DNA of 64,000 nucleotides from Kluyvera sp040932435. GTDB lineage: Bacteria; Pseudomonadota; Gammaproteobacteria; Enterobacterales; Enterobacteriaceae. The DNA lies in NCBI RefSeq assembly GCF_040932435.1, contig NZ_JBFQGA010000006.1, positions 248,001-312,000 of the forward strand. Reading direction: 5' to 3'. Below are positions 27,080 through 33,435 of the stretch, one piece after another (the stretch's first letter is position 1; each line of letters starts with the position of its first letter). The translations under genes were made by a program, and so were the position numbers. The notes under the pieces are model-generated. The model worked only from the letters and a program-made list of their open reading frames with translations. It had not been told where the DNA came from and did not search any database.

Positions 27080-27715
27080 ATGATGAAGAGCCAGCTCCCG
27101 CATCTGCATGAAAGCAAACCAATTTCTGAAATGACCGCAATTATCAACGCAATGGAAGATAAGTTGATAATACGCCATGGAAGAAAAAACAAACGCATCT
27201 TTCTGACTATTCGCGGTGAAAGGCAGGTGTTATTTCTGCTTAACGGGCATATCAATGTTGTTCGCCAATGGGATTTGAGAACACTGGCGAATATGCGCGC
27301 GCCATTTGTGCTCGGGTCAGGAGTGCCTTCAGTTGATGAAGACAATCACTTTGTCATCCGAGCCATTGACGATATTGAATATGCGCTATTACCGATGGCG
27401 ACTTTTGAAAAATATCTTGATGACCTTAATTTATGGAAGCCGCATGCGACGATCCTGACTTGGATGCTAATGTGGTATCACCTGTACCATAACATGCTGG
27501 CAGAGAACGATCATGGCAGGACCGCACATATTCTTCTCGATGCGCTGAGCCATGAGTCGGAATTGATTCGCCAAAATACGACCGCACTGAGCTATATCCA
27601 GGATCGAACGCTATTTTCACGAAGCTGGATTATGCAGTTCCTTGCTGATTTGAAACGGTCGGGGAAAATTGAGCTCAAGCGCGGCATACTGGTTAAATTC
27701 AATCCGTCGGATTGA
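27080..27715 (+). CDS. IprA-like winged-helix transcriptional regulator
   Basis: The 211-residue protein resembles E. coli IprA (YaiV). An N-terminal region looks like a CRP-type sensor fold without cyclic-nucleotide residues. A C-terminal winged helix-turn-helix is found around LSYIQDRTLFSRSWIMQFLA (about 167-186), followed by GKIELKRGILVKFN. IprA affects oxidative-stress resistance in Salmonella; the role of this paralogue is unknown. It sits alone between yciY and the convergent yciI. Its strong extended -10 promoter carries an inverted repeat. The first of two adjacent ATGs was chosen, with AGGGC upstream. Confidence 0.75.
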   Translation: MMKSQLPHLHESKPISEMTAIINAMEDKLIIRHGRKNKRIFLTIRGERQVLFLLNGHINVVRQWDLRTLANMRAPFVLGSGVPSVDEDNHFVIRAIDDIEYALLPMATFEKYLDDLNLWKPHATILTWMLMWYHLYHNMLAENDHGRTAHILLDALSHESELIRQNTTALSYIQDRTLFSRSWIMQFLADLKRSGKIELKRGILVKFNPSD

Positions 27716-27843
27716 TGCGGCATCATCGTTGTTGTCCTCACGGCGCACGTATCAGCAAAAGCAAAAAGCGAGTTAGCTTTTCCGATTCATGAGCGGGGAA
27801 GGCAGAATAGAACGCCGTGGTTACACGGCGTAATTAGAAGAGA

Positions 27844-28140
27844 CTAAAACACTTTTTTATAAGGACGGACCGAAACCTGCTGGTAAACGCCTGCCGCAAC
27901 GTACGGATCGTCCTGCGCCCATGATTGAGCTGCTTCCAGAGATTCAAATTCGGCAATGACCGTTGAGCCGCTAAAGCCTGCAGCTCCTGGGTCGTTGCTG
28001 TCAACGGCGGGCATTGGGCCTGCGGTCAGCAGACGGCCTTCATCGTGCAGCAGCTGCAGTCGCGCCAGATGAGCTGGGCGTACGGACATTCGTTTTTCAA
28101 GAGAGTCAGCGATATCCTGGGCGTAGATGACGTAAAGCAC
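27844..28140 (-). CDS. yciI: YciI-family protein
   Basis: This is a 98-residue ferredoxin-like (dimeric alpha-beta barrel) protein, near-identical to E. coli YciI, with the VRPAHLARL and DDPYVAAGVY blocks. The family includes dehydrochlorinase-like members with a His-Asp pair, but no activity is established for the enteric protein. It is divergent from tonB, 219 bp away, as in K-12. Confidence 0.95.
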   Translation of the reverse strand: MLYVIYAQDIADSLEKRMSVRPAHLARLQLLHDEGRLLTAGPMPAVDSNDPGAAGFSGSTVIAEFESLEAAQSWAQDDPYVAAGVYQQVSVRPYKKVF

Positions 28141-28298
28141 GGGCGAACTCCTGTTTAAATAATTTGCGGATCACGGTAAGGGAAAGCGTCAATGACTGCA
28201 ATGCAAAGTTTTATGGCGGGTGAAAGTCGTGATTTTGCGCGGTTTTTTTAGCCAACCCGGGGAGAAAGTTGACCGAAGATAAGATGTCTTATTGAATA

Positions 28299-28313
28299 TG
28301 ATTGCTATTTGCA
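28299..28313 (+). promoter_or_regulatory. Fur box of tonB
   Basis: TGATTGCTATTTGCA matches most of the 7-1-7 Fur motif and equals the K-12 tonB Fur region (GAATATGATTGCTATTTGCA). It lies 47 bp before the tonB start. Confidence 0.7.
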
Positions 28314-28359
28314 TTTAAAATCGAGTTCTCATTTTTCAACTGTAACGACTATGACTGCA

Positions 28360-29073
28360 ATGACCCTTGATTTACCTCGCCGCTTTCCATGGCCGACGCT
28401 ACTCTCTGTTGGTATCCACGGTGCCGTTGTGGCTGGTCTGCTTTATACCTCGGTACATCAGGTTATTGAACTGCCGGCTCCCGCTCAGCCGATTACCATT
28501 ACGATGGTCGCGCCCGCAGATTTAGAGCCTCCTCAGGCCGTTGTTCAACCACAGCCGGTGGTTGAACCGGAACCTGAACCAGAGCCGGAACCCATTCCAG
28601 AGGTGCCGCAAGCACCGGTCGTTATTCATAAGCCGAAACCGAAGCCAAAACCAAAACCGAAGCCGGTTAAAAAAGTTGAGCAGCCAAAGCCGGAAGTGAA
28701 ACCAGTCGAACAGCGTCCGTTATCGACGGTTAATAAAGAAGCTCCACCGGCGCGCTCCGTGGCCAATAATCTGCCGGGGGCAAGCGCGCCGTCGGTGAAT
28801 GCACCTACTGGGCCTCGTGCGTTGAATCGTCAGCAGCCGGGCTACCCAACCCGTGCACAGGCGTTGCGTATTGAAGGGAAAGTGCGGGTGAAATTCGATG
28901 TGACCGCCGATGGTCGTGTTGATAATGTTGAAATTCTGTCGGCACAACCGTCCAATATGTTTGAGCGCGACGTTAAGACCGCGATGCGCAAATGGCGTTA
29001 CGAAGCGGGCAAACCGGGTACCGGACTGATTATGAATATTGAGTTCCGCCTGAAAGGCGTGCAGATGAACTGA
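28360..29073 (+). CDS. tonB: TonB energy-transducing protein
   Basis: TonB spans the periplasm and passes proton-motive energy from ExbB-ExbD to outer-membrane receptors for siderophores and vitamin B12. The 237-residue product starts at the ATG giving MTLDLPRRFPWPT; another in-frame ATG three codons upstream is possible. It has an N-terminal anchor helix with the SxxxH motif (SVGIHGAVVAG), a rigid Glu-Pro and Lys-Pro repeat region (about 65-125), and a C-terminal domain with QPGYPTRAQALRIEG. Fur control is expected from the upstream box. It converges on yniA across a shared terminator. Confidence 0.97.
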   Translation: MTLDLPRRFPWPTLLSVGIHGAVVAGLLYTSVHQVIELPAPAQPITITMVAPADLEPPQAVVQPQPVVEPEPEPEPEPIPEVPQAPVVIHKPKPKPKPKPKPVKKVEQPKPEVKPVEQRPLSTVNKEAPPARSVANNLPGASAPSVNAPTGPRALNRQQPGYPTRAQALRIEGKVRVKFDVTADGRVDNVEILSAQPSNMFERDVKTAMRKWRYEAGKPGTGLIMNIEFRLKGVQMN

Positions 29074-29076
29074 TGA

Positions 29077-29100
29077 TAAAGCCCCCGAAAGGGGGCTTTA
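29077..29100. terminator. Bidirectional terminator tonB / yniA
   Basis: This perfect palindrome has a 10-bp stem (TAAAGCCCCC with its complement) and a GAAA tetraloop, and ends three to four bases from each neighbouring stop codon. It probably serves both convergent genes. It is also the joint of the two chromosomal blocks. Confidence 0.9.
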
Positions 29101-29103
29101 TTG

Positions 29104-29964
29104 TTATGCGGCTAGAACTTTATCCAACGCTTTTTGTGCGACGACCAAATGTTGCCCGCCAAACAAGATGGCTCGGTTAATCAAGGTATAGAGCTGATAC
29201 ACCGGTTGCCGGTCGAGAAAATCGGCAGGGAGCGGAGAAATGGACTGATAGCCGTCGTAGATTTGCGGTGGCTGATCTGGATGTAGCGGTAACATGGCCA
29301 GGTCACATTCACGATCGCCCCAGTAGCAGGCAGGATCAAAAATATACGGGCCATTCGGACCCAACGCGCAGTTGTTAGACCACAGATCGCCGTGCAGCAA
29401 AGACGGCTGTGGCTGATGTGCACTTAGCCGTTGCTGGATATGTTCAACAATGGCGTCAATCTCGCCAAATTTCATGCCTTTTTCTGCGGCTAGCTCAAGC
29501 TGCCAACCGATACGCTGCTCAGCAAAGAAGGTTGACCAGCGACGTTGCCAGGCATTTGGCTGCGGGGTAGTGGAGAGGTCGTTATCGAAATCGAGGCCGA
29601 ATTGCGGCTGATCGCTCCACTGATGTAACCGGGCTAGCTGCTGTCCGAGTAAAAAAGCGTTATGCGCATCCAGAGGGCGCGGCGGCAGGTATTCCATGAC
29701 TAAGAAGCTATAGTCACGATCGGAGCCGACGACGAAAACTTCAGGGACACTCACGGTTTTGCTACGGGAGAGCAGTTCGAGCTGGTCAGCCTCCGCAGTA
29801 AAAATGGGCAGTAATTCACGTTCATCGCATTTAACGAAAAAATCACGACCAGCATACTTCAAATGCCATGCGGCATGAATTTCTCCGCCGGGCAGTTCAT
29901 TGCGCTGTTCGATTTCGCCACTTCCAAGCTGCTCGTCTAACAGGATTCCGATCGCTTGCCACAT
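29104..29964 (-). CDS. yniA: Fructosamine kinase family protein YniA
   Basis: This 286-residue protein belongs to the fructosamine-3-kinase / aminoglycoside-phosphotransferase-like fold. It has a kinase-like N-lobe (FFVKCDE with the ATP lysine), the catalytic loop LLHGDLWSNN near 195-204, and the metal-binding IFDPACYWGDRE. Relatives phosphorylate ketosamines or other metabolites; the substrate here is not settled. The ATG giving MWQAIGILL was chosen because GGGAGAG precedes it and it matches E. coli. K-12 has yniA near pfkB, as here, but without the K-12 gene ydiZ between them. Confidence 0.94.
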   Translation of the reverse strand: MWQAIGILLDEQLGSGEIEQRNELPGGEIHAAWHLKYAGRDFFVKCDERELLPIFTAEADQLELLSRSKTVSVPEVFVVGSDRDYSFLVMEYLPPRPLDAHNAFLLGQQLARLHQWSDQPQFGLDFDNDLSTTPQPNAWQRRWSTFFAEQRIGWQLELAAEKGMKFGEIDAIVEHIQQRLSAHQPQPSLLHGDLWSNNCALGPNGPYIFDPACYWGDRECDLAMLPLHPDQPPQIYDGYQSISPLPADFLDRQPVYQLYTLINRAILFGGQHLVVAQKALDKVLAA

Positions 29965-30142
29965 GATGTCTCTCCCCATGTTTTCTGCCATATCATAAGG
30001 TTAGCGCATAAGTACAGGGTAAAATTCGAGCTATACCGCACAACCGAAAAAAAGGTGTTGAATGCACGGGCTAAATGACTTCGTTTCTGCTACGAACGCA
30101 GGTGGGTCACTTTGAGCGACGATGGGGCAACCACCGCAATGC

Positions 30143-30164
30143 ACTCCATTGTTAACAATGGAGT
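30143..30164. promoter_or_regulatory. Perfect 22-bp palindrome between pfkB and yniA
   Basis: The half-site ACTCCATTGTT is followed directly by its exact complement, so the dyad has no spacer. On the plus strand a short T-rich TTTGTT follows, but no plus-strand gene lies upstream. It may be a protein-binding operator or a transcript-end hairpin. Confidence 0.6.
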
Positions 30165-30235
30165 TTTGTTAGCATAGTCGATTACGGCTATTTCGCGACC
30201 CACGGGGGGCCCCGTGAGTCCGATATACTGAACAT

Positions 30236-31168
30236 TTAGTGCTGTTGCAGGTAGTCGAATATTTTTTGCGTGTTGTCACGCGAACACAGACGTGTTCCCT
30301 GATTAATGGTTGCGGCACTGCCTGCGGCGACTCCGTAGCGAACCATGGTTTTCAGGTCAGCGTTTTCAGCTAGTTTGAGCGTCATGGCGCCCACCATGCT
30401 ATCCCCGGCGCCGACGGTGCTTTGGCTTTTGATAGGTGGGGGAACGACCTGCACGCAGCTATTGGCGTCCACCGCCAATGCCCCTTGAGCTCCCAACGAG
30501 ACCACAACGCGATGCGCTTTGCCGCTGCGAATAATTTCCTGTGCAGCTTGGCGGACATCGTCCGGCTGTATCAATTCACGTTGCACGAGGGCACTCAGTT
30601 CTTTCTGGTTAGGTTTGACCAACTCAATATGGCCAATATTCAGCGCGGCGGTTAATGCATCTCCTGAGCTATCAATAACACAGCGTAATCCGTGCTGCTG
30701 GGCTTTCTTTATCAGTTCGACGAACGTGTCAAGCGACACGCCTGGAGGTAGACTTCCGCTGATAACCAGTAACGAACCGGTCGGAATTTGCAGTATCTTT
30801 TCCTGTAATCGGTGTAGCTCGTCGTGATGAAGCGTCGCACCCGGCATCACGAAGCGATACTGTTCGCCGCTCGCGTCAACATGAACGTGGAGATTCTGAC
30901 GCGTCCACTCCTTGGATTCGACGCTTTCAACGGGAACATGTTCGGCCTGGAGTAGATCGACTAAATGCTGGCCGGTTGCACCGCCTGCAGGGAAAATTGC
31001 TGTGGCTTCGCCGCCGAGAAAAGTGATTGCGCGTGCGACGTTAATACCGCCGCCTCCAGGCTCGAAGATTGGAGATGTACAGCGAAGCTTTCCCTCTGGG
31101 TATATTTGTGGTGTTTGCGTGGCGCTGTCGAGTGAAGGGGCGAGCGTCAGGGTGTAAATTTTTACCAT
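30236..31168 (-). CDS. pfkB: 6-phosphofructokinase II
   Basis: PfkB is the minor phosphofructokinase of glycolysis, a ribokinase (PfkB) family enzyme that converts fructose-6-phosphate to fructose-1,6-bisphosphate with ATP. It is 310 residues, with the N-terminal substrate signature FEPGGGGINVARA and the C-terminal family signature TVGAGDSMVGA, whose Asp is the catalytic base. The leftward gene is divergent from ydiY. A GGGAGG ribosome-binding site precedes the ATG on the minus strand. No defects are seen. Confidence 0.97.
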   Translation of the reverse strand: MVKIYTLTLAPSLDSATQTPQIYPEGKLRCTSPIFEPGGGGINVARAITFLGGEATAIFPAGGATGQHLVDLLQAEHVPVESVESKEWTRQNLHVHVDASGEQYRFVMPGATLHHDELHRLQEKILQIPTGSLLVISGSLPPGVSLDTFVELIKKAQQHGLRCVIDSSGDALTAALNIGHIELVKPNQKELSALVQRELIQPDDVRQAAQEIIRSGKAHRVVVSLGAQGALAVDANSCVQVVPPPIKSQSTVGAGDSMVGAMTLKLAENADLKTMVRYGVAAGSAATINQGTRLCSRDNTQKIFDYLQQH

Positions 31169-31482
31169 TGCGATAACCTCCCTTTATGAATTGATGGGTT
31201 GTTCTAAACCAATCGCATTTCAGTCTGGCACTTACCGGATGATAAAGAAAGGAACAACGGCATGATTTTTATAGATAATGGTAAAGAACTGCCTGTTTTT
31301 ATTATGAAATAAAACGCGTTTTGGGGCCGCTCTTATTCAAAAAATGACAGAAGAATATGATTGCTATGTTATACGTGCCTTTTTATAATTTGTTGCCTTT
31401 CTATGGACCACCCCGTCGTTGATCCTCGCGAAAGTTTCCGGGACGAAATCGTCTCCTTTTTTGTTGTACGGACTCTTAATAA
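31169..31482. other. pfkB-ydiY divergent promoter region
   Basis: This 314-bp stretch without a gene holds both promoters. The rightward sigma-70 promoter is listed separately. For pfkB no single promoter stands out. I see no ORF or RNA gene. Confidence 0.6.
31361..31389 (+). promoter_or_regulatory. ydiY promoter
   Basis: TTGCTA and TATAAT are separated by 17 bp, about 95 bp before the ydiY ATG. It is a well-formed sigma-70 promoter. Confidence 0.7.
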
Positions 31483-32241
31483 ATGAAGCTTTTGAAGACA
31501 GTACCGGTAGCGGTTGTGCTGCTGGGGGGCGTGTTTGCGTCTGCGTATGCAACCGCCAGTGATACCGTTTTTACTGTCATGGATGACCCAACTACCGCTA
31601 AGAAGCCTTTTGAAGGCGATGTTAATGCGGGCTACCTCGCGCAATCAGGCAATACTAAAAGCTCTTCGGCCACGGCTGATTCCACGCTGACATGGTACGG
31701 CGAGTCGACGGCATGGTCCCTGTGGGGCACTGCTAGCAACACCTCCGCTAATGATGACCGTTCCTCTGAAAAATATTCAGTCGGTGGACGTAGCCGTTAC
31801 AACATGACGAGCCGTGACTACCTGTTTGGTCAGGCGAGCTGGTTGACCGACCGCTATAACGGCTACCATGAACGCGACGTGTTTACCGCAGGTTACGGTC
31901 ATCAGTTCCTGAACGGCCCAATTCACAGCCTGCGTTTCGAATTCGGTCCGGGTGTACGTTACGATGAGTACACAGATGGCAATTCGGAGACGCAACCGCT
32001 GGGTTACGCTTCTGGCGCTTACGCTTGGCAGATGACGGATACCACCAAATTCACTCAAGGTGTTTCTGTACTGGGTGCAGACGATACTACGGTGAACTCG
32101 GAGACCGCTTTGAACGTGGCGATCAACGAGCATTTTGGCTTGAAGGTCGCTTATAACGTGACCTGGAACTCTGAACCACCGGCAACGGCGCCGAATCATA
32201 CCGACCGCCGCACGTCGCTGACTCTGGGTTATACCATGTAA
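31483..32241 (+). CDS. ydiY: YdiY, DUF481 outer-membrane protein
   Basis: The 252-residue precursor has a signal peptide (cleavage near YATA, residues 22-25) followed by a DUF481 / salt-induced outer-membrane-type domain. Alternating hydrophobic strands suggest a beta barrel, and the protein ends in an aromatic-rich LGYTM strand. It is close to E. coli YdiY along its whole length. The function is unknown; acid induction has been reported for the K-12 gene as far as I recall. It is divergent from pfkB, with its own promoter and terminator. Confidence 0.93.
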   Translation: MKLLKTVPVAVVLLGGVFASAYATASDTVFTVMDDPTTAKKPFEGDVNAGYLAQSGNTKSSSATADSTLTWYGESTAWSLWGTASNTSANDDRSSEKYSVGGRSRYNMTSRDYLFGQASWLTDRYNGYHERDVFTAGYGHQFLNGPIHSLRFEFGPGVRYDEYTDGNSETQPLGYASGAYAWQMTDTTKFTQGVSVLGADDTTVNSETALNVAINEHFGLKVAYNVTWNSEPPATAPNHTDRRTSLTLGYTM

Positions 32242-32246
32242 TATTT

Positions 32247-32275
32247 CACAGGCCGGGAATACCCGGCCTGTGTTC
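32247..32275 (+). terminator. ydiY terminator
   Basis: An 11-bp perfect stem (CACAGGCCGGG with its complement) with an AATA loop lies five bases after the stop. The T tract after it is weak. Confidence 0.75.
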
Positions 32276-32427
32276 TGATATTTATCGTTTCGTGTTATTA
32301 TTAAATATAACCACTGTTTTATTTTAATTGAAAATACATATTCTTCATAATATCTCCACATTCCGCCCTTCTGACATATATTCAGTAAATTTGACACGAA
32401 TAGCTAAATATTTTGACTAGCCAAAAG

Positions 32428-32466
32428 TGTGATCTGGATCTAGACTATGTTCAAGGGCAATATGAT
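32428..32466 (+). promoter_or_regulatory. Candidate CRP-type site and -10 for the 81-aa secreted protein
   Basis: TGTGATCTGGATCTAG (32428-32443) has a perfect left CRP half and a poor right half. TATGAT at 32461-32466 would be a suitable -10 for a class II arrangement. Confidence 0.35.
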
Positions 32467-32510
32467 GCCTTCGTGTTTAGAAGTCTTAATCTAGTCAGAG
32501 AATAAACATT

Positions 32511-32756
32511 ATGAAAAATATCAAAATCGCATCTGCAGCTATTCTGCTGTCAGCACTTTCTTTCGGCGTATTCGCCGCTGAACCTGCAACACAGCCTGCC
32601 AGTTCTACAAACGTAACTACGACGCAGCACGTTGGTATCTCCAGCGCCTATGACGTTGAAGCTGGTTCTAACATCGCTCCCGGCTCTCAGTCTACCGGTC
32701 AATCTATGGACGACGCATTTAACGTTCACACTCTGGTTGCGGGCGGCTGGTCCTAA
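32511..32756 (+). CDS. Small secreted protein of unknown function
   Basis: This is an 81-residue protein I do not recognise. Residues 1-22 form a clear Sec signal peptide (MKNIKIASAAILLSALSFGV, cleavage after AFA). The mature part is about 59 residues, rich in Ser, Thr, Gln and Ala, with no cysteine. It ends HTLVAGGWS. AGAGAATAAAC precedes the ATG, and a terminator follows, so it looks like a monocistronic gene. It lies in the variable ydiY-thrS interval. It is probably periplasmic or surface-exposed; nothing more can be said. Confidence 0.75.
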   Translation: MKNIKIASAAILLSALSFGVFAAEPATQPASSTNVTTTQHVGISSAYDVEAGSNIAPGSQSTGQSMDDAFNVHTLVAGGWS

Positions 32757-32809
32757 TATTTCTGTGCTGTAATAATTTGATTTTCTATTGATTATTAATA
32801 CCGGCAGAG

Positions 32810-32838
32810 AAAACCGGGTAGAGTGGTACCGGTTTTTC
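32810..32838 (+). terminator. Terminator after the small secreted protein gene
   Basis: The stem AAAACCGG / CCGGTTTT has an 11-base loop and is followed by a T-rich tail. Confidence 0.75.
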
Positions 32839-33024
32839 TTGCTGCTATTATTCTTTTCTTAAATAAAAACCTTCAGTTTTTGTCATTAAATCGTCAGCTT
32901 CAATAAACTTCCCCCGCACATATTGTCAATGAACATAAATGAAAAGCATTTTTTGTATGTGTTTTGATGCTCAGGCAATAACTTATCTTGTATTTTAATT
33001 ATCAAATATTTGTCATCGGGTGAA

Positions 33025-33132
33025 TTACCCCCATATCATCGCCGCCCATCGTAGTAACAGCATTGCCCCACAGATGACTATTAGCACCAGCACCATTTTC
33101 CAGTGTTTTTTGGCAAATCGATTTGTCGGCAT
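33025..33132 (-). CDS. yniD: YniD small membrane protein
   Basis: The minus strand encodes a 35-residue protein beginning MPTNRFAKKHWKM and ending LLLRWAAMIWG, with a single hydrophobic helix between. It matches my recollection of E. coli YniD over its full length. An AAGGACC ribosome-binding site lies nine bases before the ATG. The N-terminus is basic and the helix would put it in the inner membrane. The function is unknown. The hydrophobic segment and conserved ends make chance unlikely. Confidence 0.88.
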   Translation of the reverse strand: MPTNRFAKKHWKMVLVLIVICGAMLLLRWAAMIWG

Positions 33133-33435
33133 GGTCAGGTCCTTTTCTTCAAGCGTGGACACAGTGTACCAGAAGTTCGGGTAAAAATTTCCGTAGGGAC
33201 GAACGAGGGCGATAAGGCGTTTATTCTATCCTGATGACAGGTAAGCTCATCTGATACGTTATCAACCTGCTATGAAGTGAGTCTTCCTCCTGAAAACCGG
33301 CCTTCAATGCACACGACATCGCCGGTTTATCGCGCGTCCTCTCAAATTTCTACATTAACTGGCTTCGCGCCATAGGCTCCGCTTTGGTTGATATATAATG
33401 ATTAAAAATTAGACCGGCTAAGGTTTTGCTTATTC
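33133..33435. other. yniD-autotransporter spacer
   Basis: This is a 303-bp gene-free stretch with yniD leaving leftward and the autotransporter starting at its right end. TATAAT at 33394-33399 is a likely -10 for the autotransporter gene; the -35 is poor. Nothing else was recognised. Confidence 0.45.

Noticed and set aside
28540..28700. Simple repeat (Glu-Pro and Lys-Pro codons)
   Set aside because: It is the normal periplasm-spanning repeat of TonB, not a microsatellite of separate interest.
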